Shown piece after piece: positions 10,972-21,340 of a DNA stretch of 64,000 nucleotides (its first letter is position 1; every line of letters starts with the position of its first letter). Source of the stretch: Cordilura impudica (taxonomy: Eukaryota > Arthropoda > Insecta > Diptera > Scathophagidae); the NCBI GenBank assembly GCA_963682025.1, contig OY821521.1, positions 50,750,307 to 50,814,306 of the forward strand, read 5' to 3'. A program made the translations under genes and the position numbers. The notes below the pieces were generated by a model. That model was not told the DNA's origin, did no database searches, and worked only from the letters and a program-made list of their open reading frames with translations.

Positions 10972-12292
10972 TTTTTTGTTAACCAACACTGTTGATTTCA
11001 GGAAAATAGGTTTCGGGAAGGAGGAGAGAGGGTGTAGTGTTTGTGGATATTTGACTCCAATTTTATTAGATTATAACTGTCAGGAAAGACCTCTGCGGGG
11101 AGTTTATTCCCCATACGGCTAGTCCGACTGATAAACGAATTCTCTCTGTAAGGGGTTGTGTGGTCAACTGGACAATAGACTACAAACGGATGTGATCTAC
11201 TAGAGAAGCGGGTAGAGCGAACCGAAACTCGGGCACTTGGAATAAGTTCGCTTATCTCAGAAGAACATTTCCCATGGTAATATCTATAGAACAGTGCTAC
11301 ACAACCCACATTCCGACGATGTTCCAATGTGTCAATAGAGTTGGATACCCTACTGTCATTGATGAGCTCCAACGCTCTCCTTTGCACACGGGCACTTGGA
11401 ATAAGTTCGCTTATCTCAGAAGAACATTTCCCATGGTAATATCTATAGAACAGTGCTACACAACCCACATTCCGACGATGTTCCAATGTGTCAATAGAGT
11501 TGGATACCCTACTGTCATTGATGAGCTCCAACGCTCTCCTTTGCACGCGGTCCAGTAGCTCCAAAATAGACTTTGAAGCTCCTGCCCATAAATGGGAGTT
11601 GTATTCCGTTTTCGGTCGGATGTAAGTGGTATAGATCTTAATAAGATCAGGAGTGAGGTAATTTTTGCACCGTTTTAGAAAACCAAGACGAATGCTTATT
11701 TCGACACTTGAGAAACATGCTCGAACGAACATCACATTAAATTCTCATGCCGACAACATCAAGAGTATCCGATTCCTCAATACCTATACCACCCATATAT
11801 ACAGATGACATTTTTGAATCCATGGGCCTATGGGTCAACATACAACATTGAGTCTTCAGCGCATTAAAATCAACCCTATTCGCTTTACCCCACTCGGAGA
11901 TTGTTAACAGGTCTTGATTGAGTGTGTCATTCAGTGTCCGCCTTTTTCCCCCCAACCTCCAAGAGCCTTGGCCTACAATTAAAGGAAAATAAATGACAAA
12001 TGCTGCTGTTATCTGCGAAAGAGTATATAGAGTTGAAAGTTTGACCAAGAAGGTCGTTCAGAAATATACGGAAAAGAGAAGGAGAAAAAACGGAACCTTG
12101 GGGTGCCCCTGAATTAAGCTGAAACTCATTAGATGAGACCCCATCAATAGCAACGCATATTGTTCGGTCTCTGAGAAAACTCGATATAAATCGAGAGAAG
12201 TCATTACCGACCCGAAATGCAATAAGCTTTGATATCAATGCACCGTGTCATACACGATCGAATGCCTTGGAAATATCTAGAGCAACCACTTT
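10972..12292 (-). pseudogene. 5'-truncated non-LTR retrotransposon (RT to C-terminus), inserted in a relative
   Basis: On the minus strand it begins inside RT motif A (VVALDISKAFDRV, then TGA in place of Trp). It continues LNSGAPQGSVFSPSLF (motif B) and IYSFADNSS (the catalytic FADD is changed to FADN), then the thumb, then a C-terminal region ending NIHKHYTLSPPSRNLFS at 10998. A frameshift near 11930-12050 splits the RT, and another near 11737 separates the RT from the C-terminal open stretch at 10998-11735. There is no RNase H, which fits a CR1- or L2-like group; the clade is uncertain. The 3' end is a short A-rich tail. ACTTT at 10967 and 12293 may be the target duplication. Confidence 0.8.
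11231..11548. repeat. 159-bp in-frame tandem duplication inside the LINE
   Basis: Two copies, 11231-11389 and 11390-11548, differ at very few bases. Each encodes 53 residues on the minus strand beginning VQRRALELINDSRVSNSIDT. As the length divides by three, the reading frame is kept, giving one open frame over both copies. Confidence 0.9.
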
Positions 12293-12860
12293 ACTTTCGC
12301 AAAAATTGCGAATGGAAATCTATCAACCACTGCCCGAATTTGAAAGATTAGCACTTAGAATGCCTAAGATATTCCTTCGAGCTCGTGTTGTTCAGAGGGT
12401 TCTTGCAAAACTCAACGTATGCAAGTCACCGGGGGCGGTTGGTATATCAGCACCGGTACTGGAACAGTGTTCTTCGAATCTATCGCATCCATTGGTGCAG
12501 TTAAAAATTATGATAATTACCATCCAATTGCAAATTGCTCTGCACTTTCAAAAAATGGAGAGCATGGTGTATAACCATCTTGTGAGCTATTTAGGTACCA
12601 AGTTATCGCATAACGGCAGACGGTATGGCTTTCGTAAAAATCATTCTACGGTTGACGTGATGGTGCATCTCTCAGAATGTTCATCAATTCTGTGAAAGTA
12701 ACGTTGTTGCTCTGGATAATTTCAAGGTATTCGATCCGGTGTGGCGCAGCGGCCTGTTATCAAAACTGATTGCTAAAACGACACTATACGTGTTGTTTTA
12801 AATGGGGTCTTATCCATAGAGTTTCAGTTGAATGCAAGGGTACCGCACATTTTCTTATTT
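12293..12860 (+). pseudogene. Non-LTR retrotransposon RT fragment (plus strand, part 2)
   Basis: It continues the element begun at 10740. On the plus strand it reads VQRVLAKLNVCKSPGAVGIS (RT motif region 1), MESMVYNHLVSYL, RRYGFRKNHSTVDVMVHLSE and VVALDNFKVFDPVW (motif A, decayed), with frameshifts after about 12695. It is the same family as the minus-strand copy next to it but clearly diverged from it. It is cut by the SINE at 12861 and resumes at 13043. Confidence 0.75.
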
Positions 12861-13042
12861 ATTTATTTATATTAATTACAATGCAAAGTAAATTTGTATT
12901 CTAATTTGGGTTCAGGGATAAGCCGGGTGACAAAGACCATTTGGCTGGTTTTTGCAGCGAAAGACCAAAGCCTCTGGTGGGAATCGAACCCACGACCCCC
13001 GCATGATAGGCGAGCACGCTACCTACTTACCTACCGGGGCGC
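12861..13042 (-). mobile_element. tRNA-derived SINE with 10-bp target duplication
   Basis: On the minus strand, the first 72 nt (13042 down to 12971) are tRNA-like: an A-box-like TAGGTAAGTAGG, an anticodon arm CTCGC-CTATCAT-GCGGG, and a perfect T arm GTGGG-TTCGATT-CCCAC containing the B box GGTTCGATTCC. The loop triplet ATC would suggest an Asp-like origin. The acceptor stem is decayed, so this is not a working tRNA. A unique body follows, then a tail TGTAATTAATATAAATAAAT. The duplication TTTCTTATTT stands at 12851-12860 and 13043-13052. The A and B boxes would act as an internal Pol III promoter. Confidence 0.9.
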
Positions 13043-13180
13043 TTTCTTATTTTTCTTAATGCTCTTCTTAGTTAAACTTGCAATCTTATCTACTCTTTTG
13101 CAACCGACAGTAATATTTATCTTTCATATTCCTTTGATCAAAGGCCCAGCCTTAGGGATATTGTGGGCGTGAGGCGATAT
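13043..13180 (+). pseudogene. Non-LTR retrotransposon RT fragment (plus strand, part 3)
   Basis: Beyond the SINE the plus-strand RT resumes with LIFLNALLS, a stop, then TCNLIYSFATDSNIYLSYSF, which corresponds to the RT motif C region (family YSFADD; here FATD). It ends at about 13170, after which the sequence is unrelated. Confidence 0.7.
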
Positions 13181-13541
13181 TTAAACGCATTTCCTTTCTA
13201 AGCATATTTAGTGCTGTTTTTTTTTTATGTTTGCCCTGTAGGTGTGTTGGCCTCAGTATGAAGTTTTTTCCATACTGTTCCTTATTTTGCAGAAAACTGG
13301 CAAACGTTTTTCTGTGCCTTCCATTTTTTTTTTTTTTTTTTAGCAATTTTATGGAAGAATAGTTCAAAATCATAATAGGCTTCAATCTTAGCTTTTTCTT
13401 TCAAATATAAAACTGCTTCTCTTCTCATTTTATGTGTTTATTTAAAGGCAAAAAAAATTAGGCGCTAATGACGCAAGATAAGTGCAAGCTTTTTCGTCGA
13501 AAATTAAACAAAATAGCAATTATTACATAAGAATCTATAAA
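13181..13541. other. Non-coding stretch
   Basis: AT-rich, with T runs at 13216 and 13325. The minus-strand frame of 77 codons at 13152-13385 has a lysine run from the poly-T tract and no recognisable family. Nothing else is seen. Confidence 0.4.
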
Positions 13542-13861
13542 CTAGCAGAGTCCAGCCCTCGAAATTAGAGTGCAAATTCTAGGAAATTTTATTTTTTCAT
13601 TTAATAGTAATTTATTTAATAATAATTTTAAAGGAGCCTAAAGTGCTTTTGATTTATATAATAAACACAGACAGTATGAGTTTTATATAAGTGTTAGTAG
13701 CAACTTTAAATGAGCATTACTCCAAAAAAAATTTTCCAGACGATACAAATCTGAAAATCTGGTGGACAGCAAAAAAATACCTTTTAAATGGATATTTTTT
13801 ATTTTTCAAAATCGGTTATTATTTAAAGTAATTACATCGCTCACAAGAAATCGCCTTGCCT
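13542..13861 (-). mobile_element. Short Helitron, copy 2 (5' end lost)
   Basis: The minus-strand 3' terminus CTAG is at 13542-13545 with an A outside (13541). The palindromic 3' region (CTCGAAATTAGAG) is slightly mutated. The middle is shortened, and the expected ATATTATAGA end is missing, since the match stops at about 13861. Confidence 0.75.
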
Positions 13862-14270
13862 GCAAACAAAATAAAAAATGGAAATACATTTTGTAGAAAA
13901 CTATTTTATTTATTTTTGTCATTTTTCAGACATATTGCAATTACTACTGTAATTAATATGCAAATTTTAATTTTGTTTAAATGGTGCGTGGTAAAGAAGA
14001 AGAAAGCATATATTCCAAAAATTCATAACTGCACTGTATTCTTAATCGGACCGGTTTCTGGCATTTCAGCCTTCATCAGCGATTTATTGAACATTGTGAT
14101 AATTGTTATGTTTTAATTGAATAGATTATTGTTTCTATATGAAAATTTTTCTACTTAGGGCGGCCGTGAGGTTTGAACCATGAACCTTCACATACACTCG
14201 TACTTGCACTTTTTGGTCAGCGCTTTAACACACTCACCTAAAGTTGGCCATTACTGTTTTAGCGGTATTA
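13862..14270 (-). repeat. Possible second SINE-like repeat with B-box motif
   Basis: Read on the minus strand, GGTTCAAACC at about 14170-14180 is a good Pol III B box, and GATGAAGGCTGAAATGCCAG follows further downstream (about 14055-14080). The latter is a phrase I associate with an interspersed fly repeat. The T-arm pairing is poor and no target duplication was found. The plus-strand frame at 13856-14116 overlaps it and looks spurious. Confidence 0.35.
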
Positions 14271-14271
14271 A

Positions 14272-14965
14272 ATTTTGGCGATTCTTGACTTTGGCGATAA
14301 TTTTTTTGTTGTGATTTTTGATTTTGCGATTTTTGTTATATGCGTGTTTTGATTTTTGGCGTTTTGCGATTTATTTTCTTTTTTGCGATTTTGTTATTTA
14401 CGATTTTGGTAATTTTTGATTTAGGTGATTTTTCATTTTGGCGATTTTAGTTATTCGCGATTTTCGGCTCAGGCGATTTTTGACTTTATCATTTTTGTTA
14501 ATTTTTTTATTTTGATTTTAGCGATTTTTCGTTTTTTACGATTTTTGACGTTAGCGATTTTTAATTTTAGCGATTTTTGGTTTTATCGATTTTTTCCTAT
14601 ATTTGATTTAAGCGATTTTTGTTAATCGCGATTTTCGGTTTTGGCGATTTTTGAATTGACGATTTTTGTTTTTAGCGATTTTTGTTATTCAAGATTTTTG
14701 CTCCTGGCAATTTTTGTTTTTGGCGATATTTGTTATTTGCTATTTTCGGTTTTGCAGATTTTTGACTTCACGATTTTTTTTTAAATTTTTGATTTTGGCA
14801 ATTTTTGTTTTTGGCGATTTTTTTATTCGGTATTGGTGATTTTTGACTTGGCGATTTTTATTTTTTTTGTGAAACTTGATTTTGGGAATTTTTGTTTTTT
14901 TTTTTTTGCAAATTTTGATTGTGGCGATCTGTGCTCTTTAATTTTGGCGATTCCGCCGGCAGCAA
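14272..14965. repeat. Degenerate GCGATTTTTG minisatellite
   Basis: Units such as GCGATTTTTGATTTTG, GCGATTTTCGG and GCGATTTTTGTTATT recur every 15-25 bases for about 700 bp with much substitution. The plus-strand frame at 14425-14625 (rich in Phe, Asp, Ile) is a product of the repeat and not a gene. Confidence 0.85.
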
Positions 14966-15247
14966 CTCACATTAATAACTTATGAACTCAGGTAAAATCC
15001 CAAGGCTTTTTCTATTATAGTACTCCAGTTATATGATACCAAATATTTACTTTATATGGTGGGTGCCACGCCCATCGGTCCGATGCCACCCATTTTTTAT
15101 CCGACTATGCACATTAATAACTTATCAACTCACACAAAGTCCAAAGATTTTATCTATTGCAGTACTCTAGATGTTAGCATTAGCAATAAGTTCATTATTG
15201 ACTGATGCCCACATATTCGTTGGAGTCTGTATACCAAAATTCATATA
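14966..15247. other. Repeat remnant with duplicated phrase
   Basis: CACATTAATAACTTATGAACTCA at 14968 and CACATTAATAACTTATCAACTCA at 15110 (each given here in full as 23-base phrases only by position) form a diverged duplication with the phrase GGGTGCCACGCCCATCGG between. A similar phrase recurs at about 57841. It is probably the interior of an old Helitron-type repeat. Confidence 0.4.
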
Positions 15248-15598
15248 TCTATAATATTAATAGGCTAGGCGATTTCTTGTTACCGATGTTTTGTTCTACC
15301 GTTTTATCCCGATTTTTACCAAACGTATATTATTTGAAAGGTATTTCTTTTTAGCTGTTCACCAGATTTACAGATTTTAAATTTTTTTCCTATATTTGGG
15401 GTAAATTGCATTTGACGTGGCTACTAACACATACATAAAATTATACATATGATATGTGCGTGTTTATTTAATTTGTTAATGTGTTTATTAATAAGTTTGT
15501 TATCTTCATTCACAATAACAATATAGTTGAGTTGGCTAAGTTGAGAAATAAAGTTACCTAGAAATTGCACTCGAATTTCGAGCGCTAGAATCTTCTAG
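15248..15598 (+). mobile_element. Short Helitron, copy 3 (complete)
   Basis: It is bounded by A/TCTATAATATTAATAGG at the 5' end and CTAG/T at 15595-15598. The hairpin CTCGAATTTCGAG lies 15-25 bases before the end. It is 351 bp and non-coding. Confidence 0.85.
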
Positions 15599-16060
15599 TA
15601 TAGATTAATATGTTAAGAAGATGCAGAAAGGTACCATTTTTACCCTTTTTGCCGCTTTTCCCCTTACATGGCCGATTTTCGAAAAAATAATCCTTAGCCA
15701 ATGTTCGCTTCTCGGATGGAGTCTACACACCAAATTTCATATTCCCAGATTCAATTGTTACAATTTTCCCCCTTTTTGACCGTTTTTGCCCCCTTACTGT
15801 ACGGATTTCTAAAAATCCCTTCTTAGTGGGTCTTTACGCTAAGCGAGGAACCTACATTCTAAATTCCAAGTTTCTGGGTCGACGTGTTTGGGCTGGACGA
15901 TGATGATCATCCACGCAACTCATATATATATAGATACGTGAAGGAACATATTTTTCTTCCCTTTTGAAGCAAAATGCGGGCACGGAGGAGTGTGAAAATT
16001 GGCACAGTTATAGCCCATGTGGAGTAGAAGTGCCGAATGATAAAATTTATGTATAATATG
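15599..16060. repeat. Other Helitron-type repeat remnant
   Basis: The phrases GGTCTTTACGCTAAGCGAGG, AAATTCCAAGTTTCTGGGTC and CATATATATATAGATA (near 15920) resemble the 5' end of a different short Helitron-type repeat read on the minus strand. GAAAATTGGCACAGTTATAG follows. The limits are uncertain. Confidence 0.4.
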
Positions 16061-18368
16061 TGTTAAAAATATATTAAATTAAATAAAATAAAATATTTAC
16101 AAAAAATAATTTTATATGAGCATTTTTATTAAATTTAAAAAAATGTTCTAAGGACGGGTACATATGGGATCAAAACTATATTATACGGTTAAATAAGACA
16201 ATTTCACCTTTCCCAGGCTGGTTTAGATTCCGTGACCCCTTTTGATCCTCAAAAGTTCTATTAGTCTAAAATTGAAATTTTAGAAAAGAATATTACAAAG
16301 AATGCAATCGTGCCCATTGTCGCTGATAGTTTGTAAGGAGTGATAATGTTTTTTTTTTTTTTATAAAATTTAAAAAATCAAATTTTTGTTAAATTTTATA
16401 AAAAGTTTGTATTCAGTAGCATACCGCGGCCACGATTTTCTTAACTTAAATCCAATTTTTTGGCTGACTTTGTTCTGTTGTGTTTGCTATTAAATGGCGA
16501 TAAAATTTTCGCAATCTTTAGCAGAAACAATTTAGGTTTTTGGCCACCGAATTCAATTTTTAAGCCGCCCCTGTGCGCCGTACCCTCTAAGAACTCTGAA
16601 ATTTTTCTCAATAAACTTTAAGGCTATACGAATTCATATTCTGCTTTAAGAATTGCAAAAATAAAAAATAAAAACGTTTTTGATGAAATTTCCTACTGTG
16701 ACTCGAGCTGGAGTATCTGCATGTTAGAGTCACTCTACATTTGACAATTTTGTTCATTATTATTTGTCCGTTTCCATCTTTAACCACCCAGAGAATGATT
16801 ATCTGGCGAAATACTAAGCGAATCGGTAAGTCTGCTGCTTGCACTTTCCTTAATATTTGAATTGTATAAGGAAATAGATTTAAATTCTTACCCACAATTG
16901 ACTAAAGTGACTGTCTGCTGATAAGCTCCTTAGCATAACTCCCGGAGTGGCTTGTATGGCAGCAACAATAGTTTCTGTAGCCAACCTGAGAAATCACGAT
17001 AATAAGGCCTTCTTGCGAATGTCCAAAAATTTGGCAAAATTGGTGACGAGTTTGATTATTGTCCATTACGTCAGGTATAGCCAGAGGTCCTTAGTTGAGT
17101 AAGGTTTAACATTTTATTAATAGAAGTTTGCTATCTTAGAAATATTTCTTATTTTAGTTGTTTCAAATATTTGAAATTAGTATCTTTGATCAGTAGTTTG
17201 TACTGACGAATTCAGCTTTCTGTTAATTAAGTTCAAAGTCAATCTTTATTATGTTTCTTTTGTATGTCCGTTTGTTTCTAACTGTTGGTAATTTTTGAAT
17301 GCTAATCAATCAATCTTTAAAGTAAAATGCGTTAGTCGTCTATATTTAGTGGTTAATCTAGTGTCGGACTCAAGCTCATTTGCACAGTTAAACAATAATA
17401 TTTCATAAATTTTGAAAAATATAAAAATTTATTTAAAATTTTCTTTTTTTTACATATTTCAACACTACATAATTAGTTGTTGCATAATTAATTTTATATT
17501 TTTATTTTTTATTTTTTTTTTTTTTTGTTAATAGTCACACTTGTGTGCATTGAACACAAAACGTAAAACATGTCAATTGAACTTGTCCCATTAGTGTGCC
17601 AAACGTCATTAATTGACACTTTCATACATACATAACTGCAGGCATACACATGTAAGTACATTGTGAACTACTCACACGTTACTTCACCTCATTTCTTTAC
17701 AAATGTTAATCAAGAAAGTTGCTCGCTTTGACTGTCTTACAATTTAACAAAATACGCGTAATCGGAAGCGACGTGCTTAGATTTCTATTAAACGAAAGCA
17801 TATGGAAAGAAAGTGAAATCGTCGTATTCATTTACTGAACACTGAATATACTTTAATATTAAATCGAGCTGCTTACAATTTGTTACAAACAAAAACCAAC
17901 AAAAACAGTAAGAAAATTTTATGAACTTAAAATTATTTATTACAAAATCGCAACAAAATTCGTTTTATTACAAAAAAATGAAAATGAAAAAAAAAATATT
18001 TTTAATTAGGTCTTAAGTAATAAGTAGCTAATTGCATTTAAATTTATTTATTTTTTTTATACAGTAGTCTCTGTTAAAATCCAAATTTATGTTCCTCAGC
18101 TGGTTTAAGTTAAAATTGAGAATCAAAATTTGCCGTTATGCGGAAAGTGTAAATATAGAGCTTATCTTAAGGGCAGCATGCAGTTTAGAATCTTTAGAAA
18201 TATAAATTTTGAATATTCACTAAATTGTTTTTTTTTTATTTTGTCTCAAATTGCTAGTAAGTGCCACAAAAAACAACATGCCAAAATTTCGAAAATTATC
18301 AATCAATTTTGTTAGACAAAAATTGGCATGGAAAACTTGAAACATATTTTTTTCAAAACCATATGTTC
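16061..18368. other. Long non-coding stretch
   Basis: AT-rich sequence with T runs (16349, 17510). The minus-strand frame of 95 codons at 16608-16895 has no recognisable motif. I see no RNA gene, repeat terminus or transposon coding in these 2.3 kb. Confidence 0.4.
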
Positions 18369-18868
18369 CAGAGTTCAAAAAAAAAACACATATACGTAAA
18401 CATGTACACACATAAACCACACAGATTCGAGTGTAGCTTTATTTTAAGTTAGTGTTCTGGTACGTGTACTGCGAAAAAGCAGAACATGAACAAAAAACAG
18501 GCTCGAGTTCACTTATATTTTAAGTTCGTGTTCTAGCACGTGTACTGCGAAAAAACAGAACAATAACAATAAACAGGTTCGAGTTCAGTTATATTTAAAG
18601 TTCGTGTTCTGGCTCGCGTACTGCGAAAGAACAGAACATTAACAATGAACAGGTTCGAGTTCAGTTATATTTCAAGTTCGAAACAAAAAATATGTGACAG
18701 AAAAATGTTCGTATAGAAAACGAAATATTAAAACGAAACACAGTCATGATTGTGTTCGGCACCGTACAAAATTTAGAAACACACATAATTGACATAAAAA
18801 TAAAAATATGTGTTGGCTGCTTTAGAACAGAACATTGTATGTTTCATGTGTGTATTTTCTGAACCTTG
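18369..18868. mobile_element. Foldback element, copy 3, with near-perfect 8-bp target duplication
   Basis: The ends are CAGAGTTCA (left) and CTGAACCTTG (right). The flanks ATATGTTC (18361-18368) and ATATTTTC (18869-18876) match at 7 of 8 bases, which is the hAT target-site length. The left arm is shortened. The centre holds about three tandem units of roughly 65-70 bp, each with TTCGTGTTCTGGCACG-like text, an ACAGAACA segment and AACAGGTTCGAGTTCAG. It has no coding capacity. Confidence 0.8.
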
Positions 18869-19942
18869 ATATTTTCCAAACATATGTACACAATTACGGT
18901 AGTCACCAATCATCAGTTTTTTTGATATAGTTCTTGTAATTAGGTCTTCTATTTAATTATCTCATATCAACCATTTCGTCAAGCTTTTGAAAGAAATTAG
19001 AAGGGAAACATTTTCTTTGACAGCACGATAGTGCGCCGGGTTTTTTACAGAGATACTGGAAAGTAGCCTCCCCACACCATGCTATTAAACCATCAGCTAT
19101 TGAACCACTTCTTTTCTGTTGGATTTCAGGTTTTTGTATTCCGTATATCACCAACAAACAAACAAACAAGCAAGGGATTTCTTCAGCAGGAAGTCCTCTT
19201 GTGTCATTTTTTTGACTAAAAGTAATCAAAATGATTTTTATATCCCAAAAGGTGTGCTCCAGATCTGCCGGGTCCCTTGGCGTTCCCGCGGATCTACGGA
19301 TCATTACGAACAATATTGATAAACGTTGGGAGCCAGCCGATTTTCCATAAATGTTGTTCGTTGAGAACCTCTACCTAATTGGACCTTTTTCAGGTATAAT
19401 TTCTGATACAGTACCAGAGCTCTTTAGAGTGTCGCTCTTTATTTCTAAGAAGATCCTTTTAAGATTAAATCTTGATCTTGTAGTAGATGTCTTAAAATTG
19501 TAAATCTGCACTTAATGGTAGATCTCTTGTCATCATAAATCTAGACCTCATTATAATATTAATTAAGGCAAAATATTTATCCCACCCTACCCCCCTCACA
19601 TATATATCTATGCATGGACTCGTTTACAGCATCAATTTATCAGAGCTAGTAGAACTCTTAAACATTTATCTTTGTCTTTTTTAAATATGCAAAAATCCTG
19701 GACCTCTTGAAGGATCAAATTCAAAACAAATAGCTAAACATATGTTAACCTAACAAAAGCTAACATCTCTCTCACAGATGTAAATATAAACCTAAGTGGA
19801 CCTGATCTACATTAAGAGATCCCAAGAGTGTTAACTCTCGACATAATCGTAAACCTCATGATATTGTAAATTTTTACCTAATCGTACTCCAATTTTATGC
19901 ATATAAAATTGATATTTAAGGCCTGACAAAATACCTCTTCAG
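18869..19942. other. Non-coding stretch with an unrecognised open frame
   Basis: The minus-strand frame 18957-19313 (118 codons, with SAGTPRDPADLEHTFWD) has more even base composition than its surroundings and may be a fragment of some element, but I do not recognise it. At 19440-19880 phrases of the type GTAAATCT.GACCT.AT recur irregularly, a faded tandem repeat. Confidence 0.35.
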
Positions 19943-20709
19943 CAGAGTTCAGAAAAAAACACACACTGTATAAAAAACTCGTACATATATATAAACAAAC
20001 ATAGCGCAGACCAACAAACACATATTTTTATTTTCATATCAATTATGTGTGTTTCTGAATTTTGTACGGTGCCGAACACAATCATGCCGAACACACATAA
20101 ACTACACAGATTCGAGTGTAGCTTTATTTTAAGTTCTTTTTCTTGCACGTGTACTGCTAAAAAAAAAAAAAACAGAACATGTTCTGGAACACGTACATCT
20201 AAAAATTAAGACATTCCACTCGCAATCGGAAAAATCTGAAACACCCCTATAATAATGACAACAATTGTTTCAACCAAATTTATTTAAAAATCTAAAATAA
20301 TTCATTAGCAGTTATAAAAAAATAAAAATAAAAAGATAATAATAAAAAAAAAATAATAAAATAAAGATCGCGAGTGGATATGTTTTAATTTTTATATGTT
20401 GACGTTCAAGAACATGTTCTGTTTTTTAGGCAGTACACTTGCAAGAACACGAACTTAAATTAAAGATACACTCGAATCTGTGTGGTTTACGTGTGTTCGA
20501 AACAAAAAATAAGTGATAGAAAAATGTTCGTGTAGATAACGAAATATTGAAACGAAACACAGTCATGATTGTGTTCCGTACACCGTACAAAATTCAGAAA
20601 CACACATAATTGATATGAAAATAAAAATATGTGCTTGTTGGTCTGAGCTATGTTTGTTTACATATATGTACGAGTTTTTTATTCAGTTTGTGTTTTTTTC
20701 TGAACTCTG
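19943..20709. mobile_element. Foldback element, copy 2 (almost entirely inverted repeat)
   Basis: The ends CAGAGTTCAG and CTGAACTCTG are perfect inverses. Arms of about 300 bp pair around an A-rich centre at about 20300-20360. The left arm has lost the segment with TTTCGTTTTAATATTTCG that the right arm keeps (as CGAAATATTGAAACGAAA). It has no coding capacity. The flanking octamers CTCTTCAG and CTTTTAAC match at 5 of 8 bases. Confidence 0.8.
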
Positions 20710-20929
20710 CTTTTAACAACTCAAAAAAGACGTGTCTGCATTATCTACATAAGTACAACCTAACCGAATTCTGAATAAAATAATGTAAGTTACCTGAAAT
20801 AAATATAACCTCTTTTATTCGTGAAATCGTGAATAAATTCCCTATTCACCTTAACAACTCACCCAGTTCCTCTTATATCTTCCCCAAATATTATTTTTGC
20901 TTTTAAAGGTCATAAATACCTCATGAACT

Positions 20930-21340
20930 TTAAAATTTTGTATTGGGTTTTATCGAGTATTCCTTTAATTCTACATAACTCGCCAACATGTTTGACTGTT
21001 GGCACTAGACATGCATCCGACTTACTTTCTCCAGCTGAGAACTCGAACTCGCCTCTTGGAGCCGATCACTTCAAACTTCGATTTATCAGGCCAAAGAACC
21101 TTGCACCAATCGTTGAACGTCCATTTTTATATTTTACCCCACTCTAATCTCTTTTAATTTGTGGACGAAGATGAGAATTTTTCAGCAGCTATAAGGCATC
21201 TTAGTTACACTTTCTGAATTCGTTCGTCTGCTGTTTATGTAGGCGGCTGTTTGTGGAGCTGATAGGCGATAACTTCGTTTACTTGTCGTTACTTTCACAT
21301 AATCCTCACATTCTGTTGTTACACTGGGCCGACTGCTTCG
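20930..21340 (-). pseudogene. Decayed Tc1-like transposase fragment
   Basis: On the minus strand, WCKVLWPDKSKFEVIGSKRR (about 21048-21110) matches the Tc1 block W..VLWSDESKFE, which holds the first catalytic Asp; here it is PDKSKFE. PTVKHVGE (about 20985-21010) corresponds to the PTVKHGGGS block. Upstream, RLSAPQTAAYI fits the region before it. The pieces lie in different frames with stops, and the catalytic C-terminal half is absent. The plus-strand frame of 74 codons at 20923-21147 is its antisense shadow. Confidence 0.7.

Noticed and set aside
11274..11558. Plus-strand frame of 94 codons
   Set aside because: Antisense shadow of the duplicated LINE coding on the minus strand.
12971..13042. 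A functional tRNA gene (72 nt, good T arm and anticodon arm)
   Set aside because: The acceptor stem is mispaired, it is fused to a body with an A/T-rich tail, and it is flanked by a 10-bp target duplication, so it is a SINE head.
10972..13180. Twin-priming inversion as the origin of the opposed LINE fragments
   Set aside because: The two fragments overlap in the motif A region but differ clearly in sequence, so they are separate copies; nesting explains the order better.
13152..13385. A 77-codon minus-strand frame with NMLRKEMRLNIASRPQYP
   Set aside because: It includes a lysine run from poly-T and I cannot assign the C-terminal phrase to any family.
16608..16895. A 95-codon minus-strand frame as a gene
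   Set aside because: No motif, no family resemblance, no supporting context.
18957..19313. A 118-codon minus-strand frame as a host gene
   Set aside because: Composition is more gene-like than its surroundings, but I recognise no domain and it sits between repeats; kept only as a note.
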